DNA of 64,000 nt from Methylobacter sp. (lineage in GTDB: Bacteria; Pseudomonadota; Gammaproteobacteria; Methylococcales; Methylomonadaceae), in contig SCPZ01000080.1 in NCBI GenBank assembly GCA_004299305.1, forward strand, positions 1 through 64,000, in the 5' to 3' direction. A program made the position numbers and the translations under genes. Under the pieces are notes generated by a model. It had not been told where the DNA came from and made no database searches. It saw only the letters and a list, made by a program, of their open reading frames with translations. Below, one piece after another: positions 55,983-63,736 of this stretch (the stretch's first letter is position 1; every line of letters starts with the position of its first letter).

Positions 55983-56942
55983 ATGCGTCTTCTAAAACAC
56001 CTTGTCTTTTCGGTCGCTTTTGTCGTTTTATCCGGCTGTACGCCCATTCAGCGCATAGCTCATCTGTATAGTAATGACGCGCCATCGCCACTTTTCTTCA
56101 CCTATAAAAATGGCGGATCAAGCATTTATTATACGTTTTCCGTTGGTGATACAGCTTGGTCTGACACGGTCATTTTCTTTTATGGCGGCACAGGTTGCCC
56201 CAGTTGGAAATCGGTAATGCCGGAGTATGTCGATGGTCTTTCTATTAATGCCCGCGTTTTCGCGCTCAACAAACGCTTTGTGGCGGATCGCTCAACCGGA
56301 ATGTTTGATTGCGGCAAAGAATTTCATCTGATGAACAATCCTGGTCAATGGCTAGCCGACTATTCGGAATTCATCACGGCACAAATAAACGCCTTGGCTC
56401 CCAAACCCAGAAATGTCGTTTTGCTTGGCGTTTCGGAAGGGGCCTTGACGGCAACCAAAATTGCCGGGCAGTCTTCCGAAGTTACCCATCTTGCAATCAT
56501 CGGCAGCGGCGGCTACTCAATGCGTAAATCGCTCGCCACGCTTGCGCAGAGAGGGGCGGTATGGTTTGATGTCGAATCGGGTTGGAAAAAGATTGCCGAC
56601 GATCCTCGCAGCATCGAGACAAATTGGTACGGCAACCCCTATCGCTGGTGGTCCGATGTCATGGATATTGAGCCTCTTCCTGATTTTCTCAAGCTGAATA
56701 TTCCCATCCTTGTCGGCATTGGCGAGCAAGACGAAAGTGTTCCGGTTGAGTCGGCGCGTTTTCTGGAATCGAAGTTCAACGAGGCGGGTAAGGCTAATCT
56801 CATTCTCAATGTCTATCCCGGTGCGGACCACCGTCTGAACGATAAGGGTCGGTCTTATCGCAGTGATTTTTTTGCTGAGCTGAGTCGACTGCTGCAACCG
56901 ACCCATAACTTTAAGCCAGATCAATTTAGGAGTACGAAATGA
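55983..56942 (+). CDS. Lipoprotein alpha/beta hydrolase
   Basis: This 319-residue protein has a lipoprotein signal (lipobox LSGC, about C19). An alpha/beta-hydrolase-type fold shows an oxyanion-side FFYGGTGCPSW, nucleophile elbow GVSEGALTATK (GxSxG) near 151-155, acidic GEQDESVPVE and catalytic-type His in YPGADHRL. The substrate is unknown. The ATG at 55983 gives a clean lipoprotein signal. Its stop overlaps an unlisted 59-residue gene by ATGA. Confidence 0.86.
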   Translation: MRLLKHLVFSVAFVVLSGCTPIQRIAHLYSNDAPSPLFFTYKNGGSSIYYTFSVGDTAWSDTVIFFYGGTGCPSWKSVMPEYVDGLSINARVFALNKRFVADRSTGMFDCGKEFHLMNNPGQWLADYSEFITAQINALAPKPRNVVLLGVSEGALTATKIAGQSSEVTHLAIIGSGGYSMRKSLATLAQRGAVWFDVESGWKKIADDPRSIETNWYGNPYRWWSDVMDIEPLPDFLKLNIPILVGIGEQDESVPVESARFLESKFNEAGKANLILNVYPGADHRLNDKGRSYRSDFFAELSRLLQPTHNFKPDQFRSTK

Positions 56943-57118
56943 AACATCACCTTATCACGGCGGCAATCTTGTTAGTCGCACTCACTTTTTACGGTCTCGG
57001 CTTAGTGGGCTTAGGCCTTGTGGCGTTTATTTCAGGAGGGATTTGTGAATTATGGTTTTGGGTGCGGCTTATTTCCCGGCGCTCTCCGACCGGTAAAGAG
57101 GCGATTCATCATGATTAA
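56939..57118 (+). CDS. Small hydrophobic protein (59 aa)
   Basis: An ATG at 56939 overlaps the stop of the upstream hydrolase (ATGA). It opens a 59-codon frame ending TAA at 57116-57118, inside the start of the GFA gene (8-base overlap). The translation begins MKHHLITAAILLVALTFY and has one long or two short membrane segments (about 6-40), then a basic tail RLISRRSPTGKEAIHHD. The two overlaps make it likely to be a real, translationally coupled gene. No family recognised. Confidence 0.7.
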   Translation: MKHHLITAAILLVALTFYGLGLVGLGLVAFISGGICELWFWVRLISRRSPTGKEAIHHD

Positions 57119-57515
57119 ACAGGTTGGAATGACGGTTATTAACCCGAAGCACCTGGCAAGGTGCCACTGCGGAGCCGTTGTGCTGGAGCTCGACTTGCCT
57201 GACGGCATTGTTGATCCGCGTAGATGCGATTGCTCGATCTGCCGCAGAAAGGGGGCTATAGTCGCCTCGGTGCCGCTCTCCGGCATCAAGATTATCAAAG
57301 GCCAAGAGGCATTGAAGCTCTACCAGTTTAATACCCTGACCGCGAAGCATTATTTCTGCTCAATCTGCGGCATTTACACGCACCATCAGCGCCGCTCGAA
57401 TCCAAATCAGTATGGCTACAATGTCGGCTGTCTGGACGGCGTTAATCCATTTGAAATTGGGCATGTTCCAACCAACGATGGCGTTAACCATCCGGCGGAT
57501 CGGGATGATTCATAA
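57111..57515 (+). CDS. GFA (CENP-V) family zinc protein
   Basis: This 134-residue protein is of the GFA family (glutathione-dependent formaldehyde-activating enzyme-like). The zinc cysteines are in RCHCGAV, RCDCSICRRKG and FCSICGIYTHH. Many members are not formaldehyde enzymes, so the activity is open, though C1 metabolism would fit a methylotroph. ATG 57111 (MIKQVGM) is taken because it overlaps the small upstream frame; a GTG further upstream would bury that gene. Confidence 0.88.
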   Translation: MIKQVGMTVINPKHLARCHCGAVVLELDLPDGIVDPRRCDCSICRRKGAIVASVPLSGIKIIKGQEALKLYQFNTLTAKHYFCSICGIYTHHQRRSNPNQYGYNVGCLDGVNPFEIGHVPTNDGVNHPADRDDS

Positions 57516-57669
57516 TCCAATCGGATGGCATCGGACATTTTTGTCGGCATTGTCGTTGCTTTAGTTGTGTCTAATCCACACTGTCATTAAGTTAAGAAAA
57601 AACGGCACGCCCTACAATCGCGAGAATTTTGTTCAATTGTTATAAATTACCTATCAACTGGAGCAGCCA

Positions 57670-58542
57670 TTGAAATTTAGTCAGTTCGGTTCCGATAATG
57701 GGAAAACAGTTATCTACTTTCATGGTGCGCCCGGCGCGCCGGAAGAATGCGCCATTTTTGATCTTTATGCTAAAGAACAGGATTTGAGGTTTATTTGTTT
57801 CGACCGGTTTTCCGGCGATTATTCGATCACCGGTGACGCGTATTACCAGCTCTTGGCCCAGGAAATTTCAAAGCAAGCCGCCGGGAAACAAGTAGATGTC
57901 ATCGGTTTTTCAATCGGCGCGTTCATCGCACTACAGACCTGTCGTTATTTGGGCAACGGAGTCCGTAATTTGCATTTAATCTCGGCTGCTGCGCCGCTGG
58001 ATGCGGGCGATTTTCTTGAAAGCATGGCCGGGAAGCAGGTTTTTCAGTCAGCAAAGACATTCCCGGCCTTATTTGTTTTATTATCTTACTGGCAAGGCTT
58101 ACTCGCCTCGCTTTTTCCCAATGCCTTATTTCGCTTGTTGTTTGCCAGCGCCGCCGGTGGCGATAAAGCATTGTCAGTCGACCGCGCGTTTCAATCCAGC
58201 ATCACCAAGGTATTGAGATCGTGCTTTATCGGTCGCATCCAAGGCTACGTAAGAGACGTCAAGGCTTATGTCCATCCCTGGAAAGACACGCTTTCCGGTA
58301 TCAATGCCAACACGCATATCTGGCACGGTGCGGATGACAATTGGTCTCCGGTCTCTATGGCGGAGTTTTTGCACTCGGCGCTTCCCGGTTGCAGCTCGAT
58401 AGAAATATTTAACGGTCTGTCGCACTACTCATGCCTCTATCGGGCGGCGCCTGAAATTTGTCGTCAGTTAGGCGACCAGAGTGAATATCCAATCTTAGGA
58501 AGCATTGATGCAGAAAATCGATCTCAAGAAAACCTTGCCTGA
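57670..58542 (+). CDS. Alpha/beta hydrolase
   Basis: This 290-residue cytosolic alpha/beta hydrolase has the oxyanion loop YFHGAPGAPEE near 17, nucleophile elbow GFSIGAF (near 80), an acidic residue region HGADDNWSPVS and a late NGLSHYS histidine. It begins with TTG, supported by GGAG six bases upstream. It is followed after 24 bases by an EamA transporter on the same strand, so probably one operon. Substrate unknown. Confidence 0.87.
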   Translation: MKFSQFGSDNGKTVIYFHGAPGAPEECAIFDLYAKEQDLRFICFDRFSGDYSITGDAYYQLLAQEISKQAAGKQVDVIGFSIGAFIALQTCRYLGNGVRNLHLISAAAPLDAGDFLESMAGKQVFQSAKTFPALFVLLSYWQGLLASLFPNALFRLLFASAAGGDKALSVDRAFQSSITKVLRSCFIGRIQGYVRDVKAYVHPWKDTLSGINANTHIWHGADDNWSPVSMAEFLHSALPGCSSIEIFNGLSHYSCLYRAAPEICRQLGDQSEYPILGSIDAENRSQENLA

Positions 58543-58566
58543 ACAGCACAGCTCACAGGAGTAATA

Positions 58567-59445
58567 GTGCGTTTACATCATATAAGCTTAGCGATATTGG
58601 TCGTTGCAATTTGGGGAGTCAACTTTGTGGTAATCAAAGTCGGCCTTAAAGAAATTCCGCCTATCCTGCTTTGCGCACTCAGGTTTTTTCTCGCCGCGTT
58701 TCCGGCGGTTTTTTTCATCAAGCGCCCCGCCGCGCCATTGCGTATGATTGTGGTTTTCGGGCTGGTGATGTTCGCACTCCAGTTCGCATTGCTGTTTTCC
58801 GGCATGTACGCAGGTACAACAGCGGGGCTGGCGTCTTTGGTGTTGCAGGTTCAGGTGTTTTTTACAGTCTTGCTGGCGGTCTTATTCCTGGCTGAAAAAC
58901 CATCCATCTGGCAAATCGTGGGCGCCTTGGTTTCATTTTCTGGAATCGGGCTGGTTGCGGCAAATCTTGGCGGCGAAATTTCGGTTTACGGCCTGATTTT
59001 GATCATCGCCGCCGCAGCCACCTGGGGAGTAGGCAGCCTTATTTCCAAGAAAATAGGCAAAGTCGACATGCTTGCGCTGGTCGTTTGGGGAAGTCTTGTT
59101 GCTTGGCCGCCTTTATTGGTTCTGTCGTTTTTCCTGGAACAAAACAGTTGGAATGTTGAAGTCATTTCGCATATTTCATGGCTCACTATCGGTGCAATCG
59201 CTTATATGGTATATCCGGTAACCGTGCTTGGGTTTGCCGCATGGAGTTGGTTATTGAACCACTATCCGGCTGCAACAGTAGCTCCATTTACTTTGCTGGT
59301 GCCGATATTTGGGTTTGCGGCTTCAACGCTGGCCCTGGGGGAGCCGCTTTCCCACTGGAAAATCAACGCCGCCGTGCTGGTTATTGCAGGTTTATGCATC
59401 AACCTGTTTGGGCCCCGCATTACTGTGCGCATCCGGCCTGTTTAA
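58567..59445 (+). CDS. EamA/DMT-family transporter
   Basis: This 292-residue integral membrane protein has ten predicted helices in two EamA repeats, starting AILVVAIWGVNFVVIK and, in the second half, AAAATWGVGSLISKK. It is close to the YedA/RhaT-type metabolite exporters (often O-acetylserine/cysteine). The GTG start at 58567 is supported by AGGAG six bases upstream. The substrate cannot be predicted. Confidence 0.92.
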   Translation: MRLHHISLAILVVAIWGVNFVVIKVGLKEIPPILLCALRFFLAAFPAVFFIKRPAAPLRMIVVFGLVMFALQFALLFSGMYAGTTAGLASLVLQVQVFFTVLLAVLFLAEKPSIWQIVGALVSFSGIGLVAANLGGEISVYGLILIIAAAATWGVGSLISKKIGKVDMLALVVWGSLVAWPPLLVLSFFLEQNSWNVEVISHISWLTIGAIAYMVYPVTVLGFAAWSWLLNHYPAATVAPFTLLVPIFGFAASTLALGEPLSHWKINAAVLVIAGLCINLFGPRITVRIRPV

Positions 59446-59491
59446 ACGTAAAATGCACCGTTCTTCATTACTGCAACATGAGAATAGAAAT

Positions 59492-59950
59492 ATGAGTACT
59501 ATTACCGTTCGTCAAGCCGTTCTGTCCGACCTTGAGGCGCTCGCGCCGCTTTTTGACAGCTATCGCCAATTTTACGGTCGCGTCGGCGATTTGCAGGCGG
59601 CAAGAGCGTTCTTGTCGGCACGATTCAATCATGGTGAATCCGTCTTGTTCATTGCGCATGAAGGCAATCAACCCGTTGGCTTTACCCAGCTTTATCCGAG
59701 TTTTTCATCGGTATCGATGGCCCGGATATTCGTGCTCAACGATCTGTTCGTTTATGAGCATGGACGCAGAAAAGGCGTGGCCTCAAAATTGATGTCCGCC
59801 GCCGTTGACTACGCGAACGCCCTGGGTGCAGTCCGCGTCTCGCTGTCAACCGCGACAAGCAACGAAGCAGCCCAGAGGCTTTATCAATCCGCCGGGTGGA
59901 AACGTGATGAGCAGTTTTGTGTTTATCACTTTACTATCCCGTCTAGGTAA
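59492..59950 (+). CDS. GNAT family N-acetyltransferase
   Basis: This 152-residue GNAT fold protein has the acetyl-CoA loop R-x-x-G-x-A as RRKGVASKLM near 91-100, a FVLNDLFVYEHG beta-4 before it and SLSTATSNEAAQRLYQSAGW after. ATG 59492 (MSTITVRQA) follows GAGAA; longer in-frame extensions overlap the EamA gene and are not supported. Substrate unknown. Confidence 0.92.
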   Translation: MSTITVRQAVLSDLEALAPLFDSYRQFYGRVGDLQAARAFLSARFNHGESVLFIAHEGNQPVGFTQLYPSFSSVSMARIFVLNDLFVYEHGRRKGVASKLMSAAVDYANALGAVRVSLSTATSNEAAQRLYQSAGWKRDEQFCVYHFTIPSR

Positions 59951-60044
59951 GCTGTTTAGAAAAATAAACAGCACATTTTGTCCCCTCTCCCTGAGCATAA
60001 CTATCTATACAACTATAAATACAATGGGTTGCAAGTTAACCTGG

Positions 60045-60120
60045 CTCCCTCTCGGCAATTGCTCCTTGCATTGCTCTACTACCTACATCCATGTAGGCAT
60101 CCTGTTGGAGAGGGTTGAGG
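60045..60120. repeat. Fragment of CCCTCTCGG inverted-repeat family
   Basis: The stretch CTCCCTCTCGGCAATTGCTC through CCTACATCCATGTAGGCATCC closely matches 23629-23688, here followed by a short GGAGAGGGTTG end instead of the long right arm. It lies in 59951-60177, which has no gene. Confidence 0.7.
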
Positions 60121-60177
60121 GGGATAAAAAGCCATGTTATTTAATTTTCATTCCTAAACAATCAACTACATGAATTT

Positions 60178-60495
60178 ATGAAAAACAAAGGATCGGCAAT
60201 TAATTCTTTCTGCGCCTGGGATGGTGAGACCTTAGTGCTTAATATCCTCGGCCAACCCAGTGCAAAGCAGGATGCTATCGGCAAGGTAAAAGGCAAGCAA
60301 CTCAAAGTCAGTGTCACTGCCGCGCCGGTGGCGGGTAGGGCGACCGATCATATGGTTCGGTTCCTGGCCAAAGAATTTGGCGTGACAGCCAAGGATATTG
60401 AAGTTGTGTTTGGCAGGTTCAATGTCAATAAACAACTGCGCATTAAGTCGCCTAAGAATTTACCTTCGGTAATCAACAAACATTTACTTCAATAA
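60178..60495 (+). CDS. DUF167 (YggU-like) protein, second copy
   Basis: This 105-residue protein has the DUF167 layout: LVLNILGQPSAKQDAIG, KVSVTAAPVAGRATDH, VRFLAKEFGV and KQLRIKSPKNLP. It is a diverged paralogue of YggU at 23247-23549. Here it is not beside yggT. The ATG at 60178 has no strong SD. Function unknown. Confidence 0.88.
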   Translation: MKNKGSAINSFCAWDGETLVLNILGQPSAKQDAIGKVKGKQLKVSVTAAPVAGRATDHMVRFLAKEFGVTAKDIEVVFGRFNVNKQLRIKSPKNLPSVINKHLLQ

Positions 60496-60591
60496 GTCAT
60501 GTAGGCATACGCTATGCGTACTTGGCTTCAATATCGATAAATATCGCACGATAGGAGATTGTCAAACGTAAGCCCCGTCTTTTGTGTGTAA

Positions 60592-61095
60592 TCAATCGCG
60601 AAGCCATTTTTGCATTATGGGAAAAGGCTCGACGCCTAATTCTGCGGCCTTATTGTTGGTATATGCCAGTTCGGCATCCTCAATGCCTTTAATACCGATA
60701 TAAACCCCCATCTGGAAATTAAACAACAGCCCTTGAGCCCCTCCTTTATAGCCGTTACTGTGGAAGAGTATTTCATGATCGATTCCAAGAGCAACAACTG
60801 CGGCCCAGGACCAGGCAATCGCTTCGATTTCGTAGGAATTGCCGATTTCATCGATTTGCCCGACATTACCGGTCGCGTAACATCTTAGCTGGCTTGGAAT
60901 CATTGCGATATGTCCGGCTTCGTGGAGTAAATCGCCGGGATAGAGTAATTTCTCTTCGTTAACCAGCAATTTTCCCTTTTCAATATAAATGCCGGGAATG
61001 AATGTCTCTTCATTAAATGGTTTTTCAATGACGTCGATGCCAACTTCCCGGATGAAGTCCACCATCTTTGCCGTTACCGGATTACAAAATGCCAT
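60592..61095 (-). CDS. Putative HExxH metallopeptidase-like protein
   Basis: This 167-residue protein has HEAGH (in LLHEAGHIAM, about residue 58-62), a zinc-metallopeptidase type motif. It also has a downstream glutamate-containing helix (YEIEAIAWSWAAV) that could give the third ligand, as in IrrE/ImmA-like domains. AGGAAA lies five to six bases before the ATG. No DNA-binding domain is present. I cannot name the family; activity is inferred from the motif only. Confidence 0.7.
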   Translation of the reverse strand: MAFCNPVTAKMVDFIREVGIDVIEKPFNEETFIPGIYIEKGKLLVNEEKLLYPGDLLHEAGHIAMIPSQLRCYATGNVGQIDEIGNSYEIEAIAWSWAAVVALGIDHEILFHSNGYKGGAQGLLFNFQMGVYIGIKGIEDAELAYTNNKAAELGVEPFPIMQKWLRD

Positions 61096-61204
61096 GCGTT
61101 TTCCTAAAAATGTTTAATGGCTGCAAAATGTTGTGATAGTCGTTTAAATCGTGAGGTGAGCACGGTGAACCGCATCAATCGAGAGATCTCTTACTTCAGC
61201 TTTT

Positions 61205-61267
61205 GTACGCTGTGCGTGCCATTGGCCACCGCGCAACGCCAAACATCAAAAGGTACGCACAGCGTAC
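61205..61267. repeat. GTACGC palindrome, copy 1
   Basis: GTACGCTGTGCGTGCC (61205-61220) and GGTACGCACAGCGTAC (61252-61267) are inverted repeats followed by CCTGG. A related element is at 62653-62712. A second dyad AGATTGTG/CACAATCT lies at 61292-61322. The gap 61096-61392 has no gene. Confidence 0.75.
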
Positions 61268-61392
61268 CCTGGCTTGTCCAACAACCGGTTCAGATTGTGG
61301 TTCGCTATCGCTCACACAATCTAACCTTATTCGTTAGGCTGGACTGAAACCACCAAAGTTGAACACCCGCTTAAAATATTTTTCTCGTAGGT

Positions 61393-61524
61393 GTAACCGA
61401 TATTCCGCACCCTTAAAAAATAAGCATTAAAAATCAATTAATTGAAAATCATGTTGCTATTTAGCAAAAATTAACATCGTTTAATATCAATAAGATGCTA
61501 AGGGGGTGCGGAATGTCGGTTATA
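61393..61524. mobile_element. MITE-like element truncating the adjacent ORF
   Basis: GTAACCGATATTCCGCACCC at 61393 and its inverted partner GGGTGCGGAATGTCGGTTA ending near 61522 are terminal inverted repeats of about 22 bases with one or two mismatches. They enclose about 85 bases of AT-rich, non-coding sequence. The right end lies inside the minus-strand ORF 61461-61796. No transposase is present; target duplications could not be established. Confidence 0.7.
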
Positions 61525-61796
61525 TAATTGGTTAAATCCCTACCTGCTTTTGTTTTTCTTGATTCAATATATTCAGGAATATTGTCATACCTGCTGGGAA
61601 GGGCTGGTCTTATAATGCCAAGCTCTAACAGCTCAGGATTGTTACGAAAAATTAACTCACACTTTTCTGAATACATTAAGTTTGATGGAATCACTAATTC
61701 TTCATTTATTAAAGAAAATAGTTTCAAATTTCTAATAATTTCCAGATCATCGTTTGTATTCCAACCAAATTGGGTAAAAAACAATCGTTTAGCCAT
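61461..61796 (-). pseudogene. ORF fragment ending in a MITE-like element
   Basis: From ATG 61796 a 111-codon frame runs (MAKRLFFTQFGWNTNDDLE onward). Its first 90 or so residues look like genuine protein, with an AT-rich codon style. From residues NYITDIPHPL onward the frame is translated from the terminal inverted repeat of the element at 61393-61524, so the natural C-terminus is missing. No family recognised. It may be an inactivated gene or a small protein with a new tail. Confidence 0.55.
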
Positions 61797-61864
61797 AATT
61801 GAAGAATGTATTTGTTTATATGTGCCTACCGCCCGCACAAGGCGGCACGTCCTTTTGAGAGAGG

Positions 61865-62134
61865 CTATAATTTTTGAAGTATTTTTTCATATTCTCTATG
61901 AGAACCAATCCAAAACCACAAGATTTCAGCGTCATCAACAATGCCCACCGCTCTATAGTCGATGTTGATGCGTACCGAATAAACTGGTTTGTTGGAATGA
62001 ATCCGCTTGAACTGTAAACTTGGGTGATATGGATTATTTTTAAATTGGATATATGCAATTTTTGCCTGCTTCCGAATATCCACAGACAAAGCGGAATACA
62101 ACTTCCAGAATTTTTCTGTTGTATGCGAAATCAC
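61865..62134 (-). CDS. RelE/ParE-family toxin
   Basis: This 89-residue protein has the RelE/ParE fold pattern: FWKLYSALSVDIRKQAKIAYIQFKNNP at the front (cited by its core LSVDIRKQAK), YSVRINIDYRAVGIV in the middle and WFWIGSHREYEKIL at the end. It is coupled by ATGA to the upstream small gene, the antitoxin. It is likely an mRNA interferase or gyrase inhibitor type toxin; which one cannot be told. Confidence 0.85.
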   Translation of the reverse strand: MISHTTEKFWKLYSALSVDIRKQAKIAYIQFKNNPYHPSLQFKRIHSNKPVYSVRINIDYRAVGIVDDAEILWFWIGSHREYEKILQKL

Positions 62135-62349
62135 AGCGCATCTAAGTTTAAAGGCTTAGTCTTACCTGCGCGATGTTCGCTTAAAGCCTCATCGGCAAGG
62201 CTTGCTAAAAAATCTTCAGATTCGGCAAATAACGAATCCCATTTTTTTTCTGCCAATAATTCATTCAGCAACCATCTTGCAATTATATTCTGCTGCATAT
62301 CAGGAAGTTTGGATGCTTCTTGAAATGCTTGGTCAAGTAACTGTGTCAT
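62131..62349 (-). CDS. Antitoxin of RelE/ParE pair
   Basis: This 72-residue acidic helical protein (MTQLLDQAFQEASKLPDMQQ onward) is of the kind found before ParE/RelE toxins. AGGAAA precedes the ATG at 62349 by eight bases, deciding the start over the upstream frame at 62370. It overlaps the toxin gene by ATGA in the standard antitoxin-first order. Confidence 0.82.
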   Translation of the reverse strand: MTQLLDQAFQEASKLPDMQQNIIARWLLNELLAEKKWDSLFAESEDFLASLADEALSEHRAGKTKPLNLDAL

Positions 62350-62652
62350 ATAATTTTTCCTGAAACGCACATATAAAAAAATAATCTAATGCTCGCATTC
62401 AACCACGCTTCGCCTACAAAACCCGAAAACATTAAGGAGCTGTGGCGCAGGTGTGGTGGTTCGAGTTATTAGGCAAGTATGTTAATTGAGAATGTCGGGC
62501 AATGATAGAGCCATTGGCCAGAGTCAGTCGGTTTATTCTGCTACAATCATGGCAGCATCGGCAATAACATATTTTCCAGCGGTATTTTGATAGGGGGTTA
62601 TATCAACGGTAACTAAATATCTGCTCTGCAAATAGACTCTTGTACTTAGCCG

Positions 62653-62712
62653 TGTACGCTGTGCGTACCTTATCAACCGCTACGAATTAAAATAATGGTA
62701 CGCGCAGCGTAC
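62653..62712. repeat. GTACGC palindrome, copy 2
   Basis: GTACGCTGTGCGTACC (62653-62668) and GGTACGCGCAGCGTAC (62697-62712) form a near-perfect 16-base stem. It is the same family as 61205-61267. The gap 62350-62731 has no gene. Confidence 0.75.
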
Positions 62713-62731
62713 CCTACCTGGCTTTTTGCGG

Positions 62732-63736
62732 TCAAGTGGATGCATTGGTTAGCTGGGATTTTTCATAAACCCACTTATATAAACCTGAAAATACTTCCAT
62801 TAAAGCTTCATAAAACTCAGTATCTTCCTCAATATTTAGTGTTTTTTTAATTTGCTCTAATCTCATATACCTTAAGTTTGGTTCAGGGTGAGACTCGCCT
62901 GAACTTTTGCGAATAATATTTAATATTTCAAGTAGTTTAAAAAAAATTAATGGAACACTAATAAATTGATTATTTAATTTTAAATCCTTTAAGTTTTCGT
63001 ATTCTTTTGAGATATTTGTATATAAGTGAAAACCAATCTCATCCGCTTCGAACTCTTCTTCAATACTTGTTTTATTGAAACCAATGCTTACTTCTGTATT
63101 TTCAGAAAAAATAGCTTTTTTTACTTTTCCTTTCTTTGTATGCCCTAAAATATGATGCCCTAACTCATGGCAAATTATGAAAGCATAGATTGCTGCTCCA
63201 CAATAGCTTCCAAGCATAGTCAAGTCATAATCTTTAGTAATTATTTTAACAAAATCATCTCCCTGTTCTTCAGATGATTTTTTAATCGTAAAACCTTTAA
63301 ATTGCAGAAATAAATCATAAACATGACTAAAATAAAAATCAACTTCATCATCTGAAGGATGACTATATACACATACAATACATGTAATAATCACATCATT
63401 TATAAATGTATATAACTCGGAATCAAAAACAACAACATAATCTCCATTCTTAGTTGTATTTGCATAGGCATTTAATTCTTTAGTTCTTGCTAAACAAAAG
63501 TGCACATTTTTATTCTTTAAATTATTTGCTTTTACTATATCTAAATAGTATTTTTTAAATATAAGATGAGGCTGATGAATGACATCATCTGTATCCTTTC
63601 CTCTGGAAACACCCTGTTTTTCCCATGAATCCCAAGCTGCATTAGCCAGTCTTACAGCTCTAGGGTTACTAATACCTAAGCCGGAAACACTTTCAAGTAA
63701 TTCAACGAAATATTGTCCAGTATTAGTGTCCGTCAT
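62732..63736 (-). CDS. Zinc metallopeptidase-like protein (M48/U49-like)
   Basis: This 334-residue AT-rich gene has a clear zinc motif HELGHHILGH (in AFIICHELGHH, about 190-199). A second motif EEEFEADEIGFHLY (about 225-238) has the ExxxD pattern that supplies the third ligand in M48-like and Lit-like peptidases. Further on, a HPEPNLRYMRL segment recalls the HPAAYER of phage-exclusion protease Lit (U49). No signal peptide is present. The start overlaps an upstream gene by 14 bases. Identification as a metallopeptidase is good; kinship to Lit is a weak, untested impression. Confidence 0.75.
   Translation of the reverse strand: MTDTNTGQYFVELLESVSGLGISNPRAVRLANAAWDSWEKQGVSRGKDTDDVIHQPHLIFKKYYLDIVKANNLKNKNVHFCLARTKELNAYANTTKNGDYVVVFDSELYTFINDVIITCIVCVYSHPSDDEVDFYFSHVYDLFLQFKGFTIKKSSEEQGDDFVKIITKDYDLTMLGSYCGAAIYAFIICHELGHHILGHTKKGKVKKAIFSENTEVSIGFNKTSIEEEFEADEIGFHLYTNISKEYENLKDLKLNNQFISVPLIFFKLLEILNIIRKSSGESHPEPNLRYMRLEQIKKTLNIEEDTEFYEALMEVFSGLYKWVYEKSQLTNAST

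Noticed and set aside
61528-61968. 146-codon plus-strand frame opposite the interrupted ORF
   Set aside because: It lies antisense to a better protein-like frame and to the toxin gene, with no SD.
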